Assembly: GCA_900545805.1 (NCBI GenBank)
Contig: URAL01000003.1
Coordinates: 1 to 64,000, forward strand
Length of the DNA: 64,000 bases
Origin: an uncultured Eubacteriales bacterium
Lineage (GTDB): Bacteria > Bacillota > Clostridia > Oscillospirales > Oscillospiraceae
Reading direction: 5' to 3'
Shown here piece by piece: positions 41,048 to 50,732 of this stretch. The notes below the pieces were generated by a model. That model searched no databases. It was not told where the DNA came from and saw only the letters and a program-made list of their open reading frames with translations. The position numbers and the translations under genes were made by a program. Position 1 is the first letter of the stretch; each line of letters opens with the position of its first letter.

Positions 41048-41779
41048 TTGTCTATCATAAATAAGATATTTAAATTCAAATCGGATGACGATGATTTCTG
41101 TACGGCCGTCGTGCTCGCGGCAGGAAACTCGCAGCGCATGGGCAGGGATAAGATACTTATGCCGCTCGGCGGCATGCCCGTCATCGCACATACTCTTAAG
41201 GCGCTTCAGGCTTCCGAGTGTATTGATGAGATCATTGTTGTGACCAGATACGAAAGTCTGCAGGAAATAGCGGATATCTGCCACGACTGCGGTATTACAA
41301 AAACGAGCAAGGTCATCCTCGGCGGAAAAACCAGGCTTGAGTCGTCGCTGCTCGGTGTAAGCAATGCCGATGAGAAAGCAAAATATATAGCCATTCATGA
41401 CGGGGCACGCCCGTTTATAACAAACAGCCTTATAGAGCGTGTCGTTCATTCTGCGCACCAGCATGATGCGTCGGCTCCGGCGATCGCGCCTACCGATACG
41501 GTGCGCGTTTTAAACGCAAAGGGTGCGGTTGCAGAAACGCCGTCAAGGGAGCTTGTCGCACTTATGCAGACGCCTCAGGTTTTTATGACGGAGATGATAA
41601 AGGCGGCGCTCACCCGCGCACAGCAAAAGGGCATTAGAGTAACTGACGATTGCTCGGCGGTCGAAGCGATGGGCTATAAGGTTACGGTCGTCGCCGGAGA
41701 CCCGAATAATATAAAGCTCACAACAGCGCGAGATCTTTATATTGCAGAGGGCATTCTCGCCGAAAGGAGCGGTAAATAA
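41048..41779 (+). CDS. ispD: 2-C-methyl-D-erythritol 4-phosphate cytidylyltransferase
   Basis: IspD forms CDP-methylerythritol in the MEP pathway. The 243-residue protein has the CTP-binding [12 protein letters not shown], the IVVTRYE strand, [23 protein letters not shown] and [11 protein letters not shown] motifs. It carries an N-terminal extension of about 16 residues ([16 protein letters not shown]) before the first strand. The start is a TTG at 41048 with GAGGGG eight bases upstream. Its stop and the ispF start share one base (TAATG). With ispH in the preceding operon, three MEP steps are encoded within 4 kb. Confidence 0.94.
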   Translation: MSIINKIFKFKSDDDDFCTAVVLAAGNSQRMGRDKILMPLGGMPVIAHTLKALQASECIDEIIVVTRYESLQEIADICHDCGITKTSKVILGGKTRLESSLLGVSNADEKAKYIAIHDGARPFITNSLIERVVHSAHQHDASAPAIAPTDTVRVLNAKGAVAETPSRELVALMQTPQVFMTEMIKAALTRAQQKGIRVTDDCSAVEAMGYKVTVVAGDPNNIKLTTARDLYIAEGILAERSGK

Positions 41780-42246
41780 TGCGTATCGGGCACGGATATG
41801 ATGTTCATAAGCTCGTTGAAAACCGTAAGCTCATCCTCGGTGGAGTCGACATCCCCTATGATAAGGGACTGCTTGGCCACTCGGACGCTGATGTTCTGGC
41901 CCATGCGCTTATGGATGCGCTGCTCGGTGCAGCGGCGCTTGGGGATATAGGCGGCCTGTTTCCCGATAACGATGACGCCTACCTCGGTGCCGACAGTATT
42001 GAGCTGCTTAAAAAAGTCATTGCACTTCTGAGGGAGCATGGATACGTATTGGTAAATGCCGACTGCACGATAATCGCGCAAAGCCCGAAGCTTAAGCCCT
42101 ATATCGACGATATGCGTTCGACATTGGCCGAAGCCATGGGAGCTGAGCTTGACTCAGTAAGCGTTAAGGCCACCACCGAAGAGCATCTCGGCTTTACCGG
42201 CGAGGGGCTGGGCATCGCCGCGCACGCGGTCGTGCTTATAGACTGA
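41779..42246 (+). CDS. ispF: 2-C-methyl-D-erythritol 2,4-cyclodiphosphate synthase
   Basis: A 155-residue IspF, the third of the shared MEP-pathway cyclisation steps. Motifs: [10 protein letters not shown] at the N-terminus with metal-binding Asp and His, [31 protein letters not shown], and the C-terminal [21 protein letters not shown]. The protein forms a zinc-binding trimer. It overlaps ispD by one base and is followed by a terminator. Confidence 0.96.
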   Translation: MRIGHGYDVHKLVENRKLILGGVDIPYDKGLLGHSDADVLAHALMDALLGAAALGDIGGLFPDNDDAYLGADSIELLKKVIALLREHGYVLVNADCTIIAQSPKLKPYIDDMRSTLAEAMGAELDSVSVKATTEEHLGFTGEGLGIAAHAVVLID

Positions 42247-42252
42247 ACTTAA

Positions 42253-42285
42253 ATCAGGCAGCTTTTCGGCTGCCTGATAATTTTT
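42253..42285 (+). terminator. Terminator after ispF
   Basis: ATCAGGCAGC pairs with GCTGCCTGAT around six bases, followed by AATTTTT. Confidence 0.82.
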
Positions 42286-42432
42286 CAGCGGCGCGTTCAG
42301 GTCCCTGCGGATGCTCATATTGCGGTCGCCCGGTGTCACACTTATCGACAAAACCGTGGCGTTTCGCGCTCCGTTAGCTTCACAGCGCGGCCATATGGTG
42401 CATAATATATAGCAAAAAAGAAGGGGTCAATT

Positions 42433-42684
42433 ATGCGCTATATATTTATGTGCCGGTCGCTGACCTATGCGCAGTCTGCGGCTCGTGCGCTTGAAAAAAA
42501 CGCGATATCGGCAGCTGTCAAAAAGGCACCCTCCGGACTCAGCATCAGCGGGTGCAGCTACTGTGTAGGCGTGTCATATACGAAGGGAGCGGCGGCTGCC
42601 GCGGTTCTGCGACGCGAGGGTCTGCTTCAGGGGAAGATATTTCTTCGCCGGGATGACGAAAGCTATACCGAGGTGATCCTGTGA
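42433..42684 (+). CDS. DUF3343 domain-containing protein (putative Se/S carrier-like)
   Basis: An 83-residue protein with a short beta-alpha-beta start (MRYIFMCRSLTYAQSAARALEK) and a conserved GCSYCVGV with two cysteines three apart (about 41 and 44). DUF3343 proteins are described as putative selenium or sulfur carriers and are often encoded beside a class V aminotransferase, as here. AGAAGGGG precedes the ATG. The stop overlaps the GTG start of the desulfurase, so the two are translationally coupled. The carrier role is an inference from the cysteine pair and this partner. Confidence 0.82.
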   Translation: MRYIFMCRSLTYAQSAARALEKNAISAAVKKAPSGLSISGCSYCVGVSYTKGAAAAAVLRREGLLQGKIFLRRDDESYTEVIL

Positions 42685-43802
42685 TATATCTTGACTCTGC
42701 CGCGACAAGCTTTCTTAAGCCCAAAAGCGTTAAACTGGCAATGCTGCGCGCTATGGATACGATGTCGAGCCCGGGCAGGGGAGCTTACGAAGCTGCCATG
42801 CGTGCAGCCGATAAGGTATATGAATGCCGCACCCTGGCATGCAGACTGTTTAACTTCGATAAGCCGGAAAATGTAGTCTTCACAATGAACGCGACCCACG
42901 CACTGAACATTGCGATAAAAACACTCGCAAGGCATGGAAGCCGTGTCGTTGTCTCCGGATACGAACACAATTCCGTGACCCGAGCTCTGCACGAGATAGG
43001 TGCTGATGTAACCGTCGCGGCGGGGAAGCTCTTTGATACGGAGAGTGTTGCGGCTGAATTTGAAGATAAGGTTCGTGGAGCCGACCTTGCCGTATGCAAC
43101 CATGTATCCAATGTTTTCGGATTCATTCAGCCGATATATGAAATATCCTCGATATGCAGCCGGCACGGCGTGCCGCTTGTTATAGACGCATCGCAGTCGG
43201 CCGGAATCGAAACGCTAAACTGCTCCGGACTTGATGCCGCATTTATCGCAATGCCCGGGCATAAGGGATTGCTCGGGCCGCAGGGAACAGGTATACTTTT
43301 GTGTAATGAGAGCCCGAAACCGCTCATCAGCGGCGGTACCGGCTCGGAGAGTCTTATTCAGATAATGCCTGAGCATCTGCCCGACAGAGCAGAGGCCGGG
43401 ACGCACAACGTTGTAGGCATAGCCGGACTGTGTGAGGGAATGAAATATGTACTGAATAAGGGCGCTGAAACTATCGGCAGCTATGAAGCGCGGCTTTGCA
43501 GCGGCATGGCCGAGCGGCTCTGCCGCGTACCCTCACTTGAAGTCTTCTCAGGCAGCGCCGGAACTCAGGCAGGTGTGCTGTCCTTCAGGCACGGGACGAT
43601 CAACTGCGAGGAGTTCTGCGAGAGGCTCGGTCAAAGAGGTATAGCCGCACGCTGTGGACTTCACTGCGCTCCGCTTGCGCACAAGAGCGCCGGCACAGTT
43701 GATACAGGCACTGTGCGCATAAGCTTTTCGCCGTTTATATCCCGCCGGCAGACCATGCAGGCGTGCACGACTATAGAAAAGATAGCCCGCAGAGAAAATT
43801 AA
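42681..43802 (+). CDS. Class V aminotransferase, cysteine desulfurase-like
   Basis: A 373-residue PLP enzyme of the SufS/CsdA type. It has LDSAATSFLKPKSV at the N-terminus, the ASQSAGIETLN cofactor aspartate region preceded by VIDASQ, the PLP lysine in MPGHKGLLGPQGTG, and the active-site loop ARCGLHCAPLAHKS whose cysteine would take up sulfur or selenium from cysteine or selenocysteine. The start is a GTG at 42681 overlapping the DUF3343 stop (GTGA). With DUF3343 it probably supplies sulfur or selenium to an unknown acceptor; no SufBCDU or selD gene is seen nearby. Confidence 0.88.
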   Translation: MIYLDSAATSFLKPKSVKLAMLRAMDTMSSPGRGAYEAAMRAADKVYECRTLACRLFNFDKPENVVFTMNATHALNIAIKTLARHGSRVVVSGYEHNSVTRALHEIGADVTVAAGKLFDTESVAAEFEDKVRGADLAVCNHVSNVFGFIQPIYEISSICSRHGVPLVIDASQSAGIETLNCSGLDAAFIAMPGHKGLLGPQGTGILLCNESPKPLISGGTGSESLIQIMPEHLPDRAEAGTHNVVGIAGLCEGMKYVLNKGAETIGSYEARLCSGMAERLCRVPSLEVFSGSAGTQAGVLSFRHGTINCEEFCERLGQRGIAARCGLHCAPLAHKSAGTVDTGTVRISFSPFISRRQTMQACTTIEKIARREN

Positions 43803-43813
43803 TTAATATTTGA

Positions 43814-43842
43814 TTGCCTTTTGCTCGTATATATTATATAAT
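43814..43842 (+). promoter_or_regulatory. Promoter of the cdaA operon
   Basis: TTGCCT (43814-43819) and a perfect TATAAT (43837-43842) are 17 bases apart in an AT-rich segment, leaving an untranslated leader of about 65 bases before cdaA. Confidence 0.55.
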
Positions 43843-43866
43843 ATAGTGATTAAAAATACAGCAAAG

Positions 43867-43890
43867 TGCGGACTGCATACGCAGTCCGCA
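43867..43890 (+). other. Hairpin in the cdaA leader
   Basis: TGCGGACTGC pairs with GCAGTCCGCA around ATAC in the 5' leader. There is no T tract, so it may stabilise or regulate the transcript rather than end it. Confidence 0.5.
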
Positions 43891-43913
43891 GGCAAAGATT
43901 ATTGGGGATTATA

Positions 43914-44807
43914 ATGCAGGACTTTTCAGGTTACTTTTTAAGAATACTCAATTACCTTTCGACAATTAGCTTTTGGGATGTTGTTGATATCCTTATAGTT
44001 GCTTTTTTGTTCTATAAGGTGATAGATCTTGTGCGCAAGACAAGCTCATATAACCTTGCAAAGGGTATACTCTTGCTTCTTATTGTCTTGTGGCTGTCAG
44101 GGCCTTCGGTGTTTAACCTGACTATGATTAACTTTATACTGCGCAAGACTGTTGAGATTGGCCTTATAGCGCTGGTTATCATATTTCAGCCCGAGCTCAG
44201 AAAGCTTCTGTCCAGGATGGGCAGCAAGGATTTTTACGGTATATTCTCACCAAAGGTTCAGGCTACAAGCAGGGCCGAGGCTGCCATTACGCAGACGGTG
44301 CTCGCCTGTGAGCAGATGTCTAAGACCAAGACGGGCGCTCTTATAATATACGAGCGCAATGTTAAGCTCAGCGATATCATGACGACCGGCACTATCATAG
44401 ATGCGGACATAACCTCAGAGCTTTTAAAGAACATATTTTATCCCAAGGCTCCGCTGCATGACGGTGCGCTGATAATCCGCAACTTCAGGATAGCTGCAGC
44501 CGGATGTGTGCTTCCGCTCACCTCAAAGACGAACCTCAGCAAGGATCTCGGCATGCGTCACCGCGCCGGCATAGGTGCAAGCGAGGTGTCCGATGCGATA
44601 ACGATCATCGTATCCGAGGAGACCGGCGGCATCTCCGTTGCTGTTGAGGGCATGCTCAAGCGAAACCTCTCGGTCTCCATGCTCGAGCAGATCCTGCGAA
44701 AGGAGCTTATAGTTGAAGAGTCAAAAAAGAGTACCGCAGCTGAGGTCTTCTCTCGCTTTTTTGACAAGCATAAGGTGAACAATGATGGAACAGAAAAAAA
44801 GAACTAA
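43914..44807 (+). CDS. cdaA: Diadenylate cyclase CdaA
   Basis: A 297-residue membrane enzyme that makes c-di-AMP from ATP. It has three N-terminal membrane segments (about 20-95) and a DAC domain with the catalytic DGA (Asp183-Ala185 in APLHDGALII) and RHR (Arg215-Arg217 in GMRHRAGIG) motifs. c-di-AMP controls potassium transport and osmotic balance. The ATG at 43914 follows GGGGA. The gene overlaps cdaR by 26 bases. In B. subtilis the operon is cdaA-cdaR-glmM; here rseC follows instead of glmM. Confidence 0.95.
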   Translation: MQDFSGYFLRILNYLSTISFWDVVDILIVAFLFYKVIDLVRKTSSYNLAKGILLLLIVLWLSGPSVFNLTMINFILRKTVEIGLIALVIIFQPELRKLLSRMGSKDFYGIFSPKVQATSRAEAAITQTVLACEQMSKTKTGALIIYERNVKLSDIMTTGTIIDADITSELLKNIFYPKAPLHDGALIIRNFRIAAAGCVLPLTSKTNLSKDLGMRHRAGIGASEVSDAITIIVSEETGGISVAVEGMLKRNLSVSMLEQILRKELIVEESKKSTAAEVFSRFFDKHKVNNDGTEKKN

Positions 44808-46044
44808 CAAAATATACGACAGCAAGATATTTTGGATGATCGTTTCGCTGCTGTTCTCACTTCTGATGTGGGTGTATGTGACAAGCCAGGATACAACAGA
44901 CAGAGATCTCACATTTACCGGAATACCAGTTGAATTTCAGGGGCAGGAAGAGCTTCTGAGCGAGCGCGATCTCTCTATTACCGATGTGAGTGCCGATTCT
45001 GTCAGCATTGTCGTAAAGGGAAACCGCAGTACGATATCAAAGCTAAAGGCATCGGATATAAAGGCCGTTATAGATGTCAGCAGCATAACAGCACCCAATA
45101 ATATGACATGGACCTATAAACTTGTTTTTCCCAACTACGTAAACGAGAATGAGATAAGCGTCGTCCGCAAAAACCCGGACACCATAAACTTCACTGTTAT
45201 AAAAAACAGTCGAAAGACAATAGATATAAAGGGCAGCTTTGAAGGCGCTGTCGCCGACGGCTGTGTAGCAGAGGAATTTGTTTTTGAGCCGAAAACGCTC
45301 ACGGTAGACGGCCCGGAGGATATCATAAACAAGATTGATCACGCTTGGGTCACCTTCGGCAAGGATCAGACTATAGATTCCGTATATATTGAGGAAGCCG
45401 AGTTTACTCTGCGTGACAAGAACGATAATGTCATCGATAAGACAGGGCTGCGTATATCAGAGGATACCGTGACCGCAACTCAGCCTATACTTAAAACTAA
45501 GGAAGTATCGCTCAGGGTGCAGCTCATATCAGGCGGAGGAATAACGGCAAGCGACTGCGATGTAAGCATTGACCCCAGCAGCATAAAGGTTGCCGGAGAC
45601 TCCAGGATCATTGACGAGCTGGAGAACATAGAGCTCGGTACGATAGATCTCTCATCCTTCAATAACGGTTATGAGCACACATTTGCGATCGTGCTTCCCG
45701 AGGGAGTACAGAATCTCACGGGAGTTTCCGATGCAAAGGTTACGATTGAGATAAACGGTACACACACTAAGACGTTTACAACGTCGAATATCGCCTGCAA
45801 GGGCGTAACGAGCGGATACCGTGCCAATATCGACACCAAGGAAATAGAGGTCACGCTTCGGGCACTCAGCCAGGATGCGCTCAACAGAATAAAACCGGAG
45901 GATATAACAGTAGTTGCCGATCTGTCCGATTACGGCGCGACAACGGGGCAGATTATCGTCAGCGCTAAGGTGACCGTCTCAGGTCACGAAAATGTCGGCG
46001 CCGTGGGTGAGGTAAAAGTGACTGTAACAATATACAAGGATTAA
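44782..46044 (+). CDS. cdaR: CdaR, YbbR-domain regulator of CdaA
   Basis: A 420-residue extracytoplasmic protein with one N-terminal membrane segment (about 15-35, FWMIVSLLFSLLMWVYVTS) and four YbbR repeats of about 85 residues each. CdaR binds and modulates CdaA from outside the membrane. The start is at one of two adjacent ATG codons (44782, 44785) preceded by GGTG, inside the 3' end of cdaA, so expression is coupled. Overlap and order match the B. subtilis locus. Confidence 0.9.
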   Translation: MMEQKKRTNKIYDSKIFWMIVSLLFSLLMWVYVTSQDTTDRDLTFTGIPVEFQGQEELLSERDLSITDVSADSVSIVVKGNRSTISKLKASDIKAVIDVSSITAPNNMTWTYKLVFPNYVNENEISVVRKNPDTINFTVIKNSRKTIDIKGSFEGAVADGCVAEEFVFEPKTLTVDGPEDIINKIDHAWVTFGKDQTIDSVYIEEAEFTLRDKNDNVIDKTGLRISEDTVTATQPILKTKEVSLRVQLISGGGITASDCDVSIDPSSIKVAGDSRIIDELENIELGTIDLSSFNNGYEHTFAIVLPEGVQNLTGVSDAKVTIEINGTHTKTFTTSNIACKGVTSGYRANIDTKEIEVTLRALSQDALNRIKPEDITVVADLSDYGATTGQIIVSAKVTVSGHENVGAVGEVKVTVTIYKD

Positions 46045-46062
46045 GACAGGAGGTCTTTACTT

Positions 46063-46470
46063 ATGACTCAGGATGCGGTAGTCACCAAGGTGCTTCCGAA
46101 CGGTATGGCCGAGGTGGTCGTATCTCGCGGTACGGCATGCGGAAGCAACTGCGGCAATTGCGAAAGCTGTGTGTTCCAGAATGAGATCAAGACGTTTGCA
46201 AAAAATACGGTTCATGCGAGGCCTGGTGAAAAGGTAGTCATTGAAAGTCTTAGCTCCAGGATATTCGGAGCGGCATTTATTGTATATATCGTACCGATGC
46301 TGGTCTTTATTATCGGCTATGTCATTGCCGCCTCCTGCGGGCTGACCGAGGGCATGAGCGTGTTGTGCAGCTTTTTGGCCTTCTGCGCTGCGGTAGCCTG
46401 TGTTGTTGTGTATCAGCGCCGCAGTAAGAGAAAAAATCCGATAAAATTTGAAATCATACAGCTTCGTTGA
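46063..46470 (+). CDS. RseC/MucC family protein
   Basis: A 135-residue protein with an N-terminal Cys-rich domain (CGSNCGNCESC, four cysteines, probably iron-sulfur or metal binding) and two membrane segments (about 67-90 and 96-118). RseC/MucC proteins are linked to envelope stress and to the SoxR-reducing or Rnf complexes in other bacteria; in Clostridia the role is unclear. AGGAGG lies before the ATG. It lies 18 bases after cdaR and 9 before yicC. Confidence 0.85.
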   Translation: MTQDAVVTKVLPNGMAEVVVSRGTACGSNCGNCESCVFQNEIKTFAKNTVHARPGEKVVIESLSSRIFGAAFIVYIVPMLVFIIGYVIAASCGLTEGMSVLCSFLAFCAAVACVVVYQRRSKRKNPIKFEIIQLR

Positions 46471-46479
46471 GGTGATAAA

Positions 46480-47358
46480 ATGATAAAAAGCATGACCGGA
46501 TATGGCGGCGCCAGCGGCACTGTTGAGGGCATTGAAGTAAGCGTGGAGCTAAAAAGCGTTAATAACAAATTCCTTGATACATCGGTAAGGATACCGCGCA
46601 GCTTTCTATTTGCCGAGGAAACGATAAAGCAGGCTGTCAGCTCGCATATAAGCCGCGGTAAGGTAGATGTGTTCGTAACCGTCGACACATCGATGGCAGA
46701 CGATATGGTCGTCAGGGTAAATGAGCCGCTTCTCAAGGGTTATCTTGACGCGCTTAGCCTTATCTCGGACAAGTATGGCCTAACAAACGATATAAGCGTC
46801 ATGGGTGTGAGCCGTCTGCCCGACGTTCTTTCCGTTGAGAAAAAAGAGCTTGATGCGAATGCTGTGGCCGAGGGAATGCGCACGATAGCGGAGCAGGCGC
46901 TGTGCGATTTTGACCGTATGCGAATCGTCGAGGGCGAAAAGCTCAAGGCGGACGTTCTGTTAAAGCTCAAGAACATCGAAAGCTATGTTACGGTTATCGA
47001 AAAAAACTCTCCTCTTACGGTAAAGGAATATCGGGAAAAGCTGCTCGGCAAGCTTAACGAGGTTCTCGGCTCATCGGGAATAGACGAGTCACGGATACTT
47101 ACGGAGGCCGCAATATTTGCGGACAAAATCGCCGTTGACGAAGAGACCGTGCGTCTGCGCAGTCATATCTCACAGCTGCGTCAGATGCTCGAGACCGGCT
47201 CACCGATCGGACGAAAGATTGATTTTCTGCTTCAGGAGTTTAATCGCGAGGCAAATACGACTGGTTCAAAATGCCAGAATTCTGACATTGCACACGTTGT
47301 TGTCGAGCTCAAGTCCGAGATAGAGAAAATCCGTGAGCAGATTCAAAACATAGAGTGA
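46480..47358 (+). CDS. YicC/YloC family endoribonuclease
   Basis: A 292-residue protein matching YicC: N-terminal [12 protein letters not shown] and [12 protein letters not shown], and C-terminal [45 protein letters not shown]. coli YicC is an endoribonuclease that affects sRNA turnover. The position directly before remA-gmk-rpoZ is conserved in Firmicutes (yloC in B. subtilis). GAGGTG precedes the ATG. Confidence 0.92.
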   Translation: MIKSMTGYGGASGTVEGIEVSVELKSVNNKFLDTSVRIPRSFLFAEETIKQAVSSHISRGKVDVFVTVDTSMADDMVVRVNEPLLKGYLDALSLISDKYGLTNDISVMGVSRLPDVLSVEKKELDANAVAEGMRTIAEQALCDFDRMRIVEGEKLKADVLLKLKNIESYVTVIEKNSPLTVKEYREKLLGKLNEVLGSSGIDESRILTEAAIFADKIAVDEETVRLRSHISQLRQMLETGSPIGRKIDFLLQEFNREANTTGSKCQNSDIAHVVVELKSEIEKIREQIQNIE

Positions 47359-47365
47359 GGCCGGT

Positions 47366-47626
47366 ATGACGCTCATAAATATCGGATTCGGAAACATGGT
47401 CAGCGCCGAGCGCGTTATCGCCATGGTAAGCCCTGAATCGGCGCCGATAAAGCGAATGATTCAGGATGCAAGAGACAGAGGACTTTTAATAGACGCATCC
47501 TTCGGCAGAAGCACGAGGGCAGCTCTAATTATGGACAGCGGAAATGTTATTCTATCCGCGCTCACGCCGGAGGTGCTGGCGGCGCGAATGTCAAACAAAA
47601 GTGAGGAAGGTGCAGCAAATGGCTAA
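47366..47626 (+). CDS. remA: Extracellular matrix regulator RemA (DUF370)
   Basis: An 86-residue protein with [27 protein letters not shown] and [19 protein letters not shown], the RemA signature. In B. subtilis RemA is a DNA-binding protein that activates biofilm matrix and osmoprotection genes; in a gut clostridium the target set is unknown. It is in the conserved yicC-remA-gmk-rpoZ order and overlaps gmk by eight bases. Confidence 0.93.
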   Translation: MTLINIGFGNMVSAERVIAMVSPESAPIKRMIQDARDRGLLIDASFGRSTRAALIMDSGNVILSALTPEVLAARMSNKSEEGAANG

Positions 47627-48224
47627 TCAGAGAGGAAAGCTTATAGTTATATCCGGACCGTCCGGAGCAGGGAAGAGCACGGTTGTCTTTAAGGCGCTGG
47701 AAGGGCGCGAGGATGTATGCTTCTCAGTTTCCGCAACAACTAGGAAGCCCCGCCCCGGCGAGATAGACGGCAAGGAATACTTCTTTGTCGATCTTGACAA
47801 GTTCCGCGATATGGTCGCAAATGACGAATTTCTTGAGCATGCGGAGTATGTAGCGAACTCCTACGGTACGCCCAAAGCATATGTTGAGAAAAAGCTCAGC
47901 GAGGGCATGAACGTCCTGCTCGATATCGAGGTGCAGGGTGCTCTCCAGGTGCATCGGAAAATGCCCGAGGCTGTTATGGTGTTTATCATCCCGCCCTCCA
48001 TGAAGGAGCTTGAAAAACGCCTGCGCAGCAGAGGCACGGACTCCGAGCGTAAGATTGAAGCCCGCCTCATCCGCGCAAAAGAGGAGTATGCCGCAGCCGA
48101 TTTTTATGACTATATTATAATAAACGACGACGCCGATAAGGCCGCCAAGGAATTTTCGGCAATAATCACGGCTGAGTATTGCAGATATGACCTTAGAAAA
48201 AACTATTTAAGTGAGGTAGACTGA
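47619..48224 (+). CDS. gmk: Guanylate kinase
   Basis: A 201-residue GMP kinase with the P-loop [13 protein letters not shown], the [23 protein letters not shown]-binding segment, [14 protein letters not shown], and [11 protein letters not shown]. It makes GDP for GTP and (p)ppGpp synthesis. The ATG at 47619 overlaps the remA stop; a longer in-frame start within remA is rejected. rpoZ follows two bases downstream. Confidence 0.95.
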   Translation: MANQRGKLIVISGPSGAGKSTVVFKALEGREDVCFSVSATTRKPRPGEIDGKEYFFVDLDKFRDMVANDEFLEHAEYVANSYGTPKAYVEKKLSEGMNVLLDIEVQGALQVHRKMPEAVMVFIIPPSMKELEKRLRSRGTDSERKIEARLIRAKEEYAAADFYDYIIINDDADKAAKEFSAIITAEYCRYDLRKNYLSEVD

Positions 48225-48226
48225 CC

Positions 48227-48418
48227 ATGATGCTTTATCCCCCTGTTGCCGAGCTTGTGAGCAAGACCGGCAACCGCTATCAGCTTGTAAATCTTGTTGC
48301 AAGAAGAGCTCGCCAGATATCAGCGGCAGCCGAGGAAGAGGGAATAATCCTCGATAAAAAGCCCGTTTCCGAAGCAATAGACGAGGTGTATACCGGCAAG
48401 CTTACCATAGAAAAATAA
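48227..48418 (+). CDS. rpoZ: RNA polymerase omega subunit
   Basis: A 63-residue omega subunit with NRYQLVNLVARRARQI, the core interaction helix, and KKPVSEAIDEVYTGKL at the C-terminus. It supports assembly of beta-prime into RNA polymerase. It starts at one of two adjacent ATG codons with GTGAGG upstream, two bases after gmk. The gmk-rpoZ-priA order is typical. Confidence 0.93.
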   Translation: MMLYPPVAELVSKTGNRYQLVNLVARRARQISAAAEEEGIILDKKPVSEAIDEVYTGKLTIEK

Positions 48419-48470
48419 CTGACAGCGGAGCTGTATTGCTCCGCTTGATTTTGCTTAAAGGCGGTGGGAC

Positions 48471-50723
48471 ATGTCTGAAAATCGCATAGCAAAAATAGCG
48501 GTCTCCGCCGCAAATTACAGCCTGGACAAGCCCTATGACTATCTGATCCCGGACAGCATGGCGGACAGCGTCGTTCCGGGAATGCGGGTTACCGTTCCGT
48601 TTTCACGCGGCAATCGCCGCAGCGAAGGAATCGTACTGGGGCTTGCTGATAGAAGCGAATGCGAAAAGCTCAAGCCTGTCGAGTCATGCCTTGATAAAGA
48701 GCCCATGCTCACGCGGGCGCAACTGAAGCTTGCCCTCTGGATGCATGACCGGCTGTTCTGTACGGTATATGAGGCTGTGAGAGCGATTCTGCCTGCCGGA
48801 TGCTGGTTTGACACTGTCGGTGCGCGGCGCGTAAACGACAAAATGTGTGAAATGATCGACCTTGCCGTCGATGCCGGGGAGGCGTTTGCTCTTGCGCAGA
48901 CAAAACGCAAGAAAGCACCGATGCAGGCATCGCTGCTTGAGCTGTTGTGTTCAACAGGAAGAGTCTCGGCACGTGAAGCGCTGCATTTTACGGGTGCGTC
49001 GCGGCAATCGCTCAACGCGCTTATAAACGCGGGACTTGTGACTACAGAGCTGGAGGAGGTCTTCCGCCGGCCTGAGATTTGGACGGGCAAGCTGAAGGCC
49101 CTGCCCACACTCAATCTTGAACAAAGTACTGCTTATGTCGGACTTAAAGGCTTGCTTGACGAGCCCTGTCCGGAGGCTGCGCTTTTATACGGCGTCACCG
49201 GAAGCGGTAAGACCTCTGTATATATCCGACTCATAAACGATACGATAAAAAGCGGGAAAAGCGCTATCCTTTTAGTACCGGAAATAGCTCTCACCCCACA
49301 GATGATACGGACATTTTCCGAATACTTCGGCAACGATGTTGCCATACTGCACAGCAGTCTCGGTATCGGCGAGCGCTATGACGAGTGGAAGCGCATAAAA
49401 AACGGCTCGGCAAAGCTCGCCATCGGCACGCGCAGCGCAGTTTTCGCTCCCTTTGAAAACCTTGGGCTTATAATCATGGACGAGGAGCAGGAGGACAGCT
49501 ATAAGTCTGAAAGCTCTCCGCGATATCACGCACGCGACATTGCAAAATACCGCTGTGCGAAAACAAATTCTCTGCTGCTGCTGGGTTCGGCAACGCCCGA
49601 TATAGAAAGCCGTTATGCAGCCGAGACAGGAACGTATAAATTCTTCGAGCTTCACGAGCGATATAACGCAATGCAGCTCCCCGCGGTCGAAATAGTCGAT
49701 ATGAAGAGTGAACTCAAGGCCGGAAACGGCAGTGAGCTAAGCTCCCGCCTACGCGCCGAACTTGAGGAGAATATCTCCCGAGGCGAGCAGAGCATATTAT
49801 TCATAAACCGTCGCGGAGCCAATAAGCTCATATGCTGCGGCGATTGCGGATATGTATATAAATGCCCGAATTGCAGCGTTTCGCTGACATATCACAGCGC
49901 AAATAAGCGCCTTATGTGCCACTACTGCGGCTATACGCGTAAGGCGGACAGCCGCTGTCCAGATTGCGGAGGAATGCTCACGTTCATCGGCGCGGGCACG
50001 CAGCTTGTTGAGGATGAGCTTCGTAGGCTGTATCCCGATACAGGTATTCTGCGTATGGATACGGATACGGTCAAGGCCGCTGGCAGCCATGATGCGCTGC
50101 TCGGCAGGTTTAAAAACGAAAAGATACCCATAATGGTCGGTACGCAAATGGTCACCAAGGGGCTCAACTTTGAAAATGTAACGCTCATCGGCGTTATCTC
50201 GGCCGATCAGAGCCTGTACTGCGGCGATTACCGCTCGGGTGAGCGGACATTTTCGCTCATAACTCAGGTCATCGGACGCAGCGGAAGGGGCAGCAAGCCC
50301 GGCCGGGCGATCATCCAGACCTTCACTCCGCAAAATGAGCTGATTCGCCTTGCCGCTGCTCAGGACTATGACGGCTTTTATAAAACAGAGCTCAGCCTGC
50401 GCAGACTGCAAAACACTCCGCCTTTTGCAGATATCATTGCTATAACGGCCTCGGGCACGGTCGAAAGCACAGTTATTAAATGCTGCTCTGACATATGCAG
50501 AGTGCTGAAAGCATCTACAGGTGCGCGATGCGATGTACGCATACTCGGACCGGCTCCGCTGCCGGTAGTAAGGGTAAACAACAGATACAGATACAGAGTA
50601 AATATATGCTGCAAGGCCGATAAGCAGCTGCGCGAGCTTGTCTCGTCGGTGCTCATCCGCTGCGCGAGATCAGGTAAATACAGAAGTGTCAGCGTCTTTG
50701 CTGACAACAACCCTTCCGATTAG
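48471..50723 (+). CDS. priA: Primosomal protein N' (replication restart helicase PriA)
   Basis: A 750-residue superfamily 2 helicase that reloads replication forks. It has the 3' DNA-binding domain (1-105, YDYLIPDS-like start), a winged helix (about 145-200), helicase motifs GVTGSGKTSVYIR (Walker A), IIMDEEQEDSYKSE (DEEQ type), LGSATPDIES, and the zinc-binding cysteines in ICCGDCGYVYKCPNCS, CHYCGYTRKADSRCPDCGG. GGCGGTGGG precedes the ATG. It follows rpoZ by 52 bases and precedes def by nine. Confidence 0.95.
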   Translation: MSENRIAKIAVSAANYSLDKPYDYLIPDSMADSVVPGMRVTVPFSRGNRRSEGIVLGLADRSECEKLKPVESCLDKEPMLTRAQLKLALWMHDRLFCTVYEAVRAILPAGCWFDTVGARRVNDKMCEMIDLAVDAGEAFALAQTKRKKAPMQASLLELLCSTGRVSAREALHFTGASRQSLNALINAGLVTTELEEVFRRPEIWTGKLKALPTLNLEQSTAYVGLKGLLDEPCPEAALLYGVTGSGKTSVYIRLINDTIKSGKSAILLVPEIALTPQMIRTFSEYFGNDVAILHSSLGIGERYDEWKRIKNGSAKLAIGTRSAVFAPFENLGLIIMDEEQEDSYKSESSPRYHARDIAKYRCAKTNSLLLLGSATPDIESRYAAETGTYKFFELHERYNAMQLPAVEIVDMKSELKAGNGSELSSRLRAELEENISRGEQSILFINRRGANKLICCGDCGYVYKCPNCSVSLTYHSANKRLMCHYCGYTRKADSRCPDCGGMLTFIGAGTQLVEDELRRLYPDTGILRMDTDTVKAAGSHDALLGRFKNEKIPIMVGTQMVTKGLNFENVTLIGVISADQSLYCGDYRSGERTFSLITQVIGRSGRGSKPGRAIIQTFTPQNELIRLAAAQDYDGFYKTELSLRRLQNTPPFADIIAITASGTVESTVIKCCSDICRVLKASTGARCDVRILGPAPLPVVRVNNRYRYRVNICCKADKQLRELVSSVLIRCARSGKYRSVSVFADNNPSD

Positions 50724-50732
50724 GAGAAAATT

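Noticed and set aside
42286..42432. A 33-codon frame starting at an ATG near 42312
   Set aside because: No ribosome binding site and no recognisable features; the stretch is better read as the upstream region of the DUF3343 gene, with at most a weak CATAAT -10.
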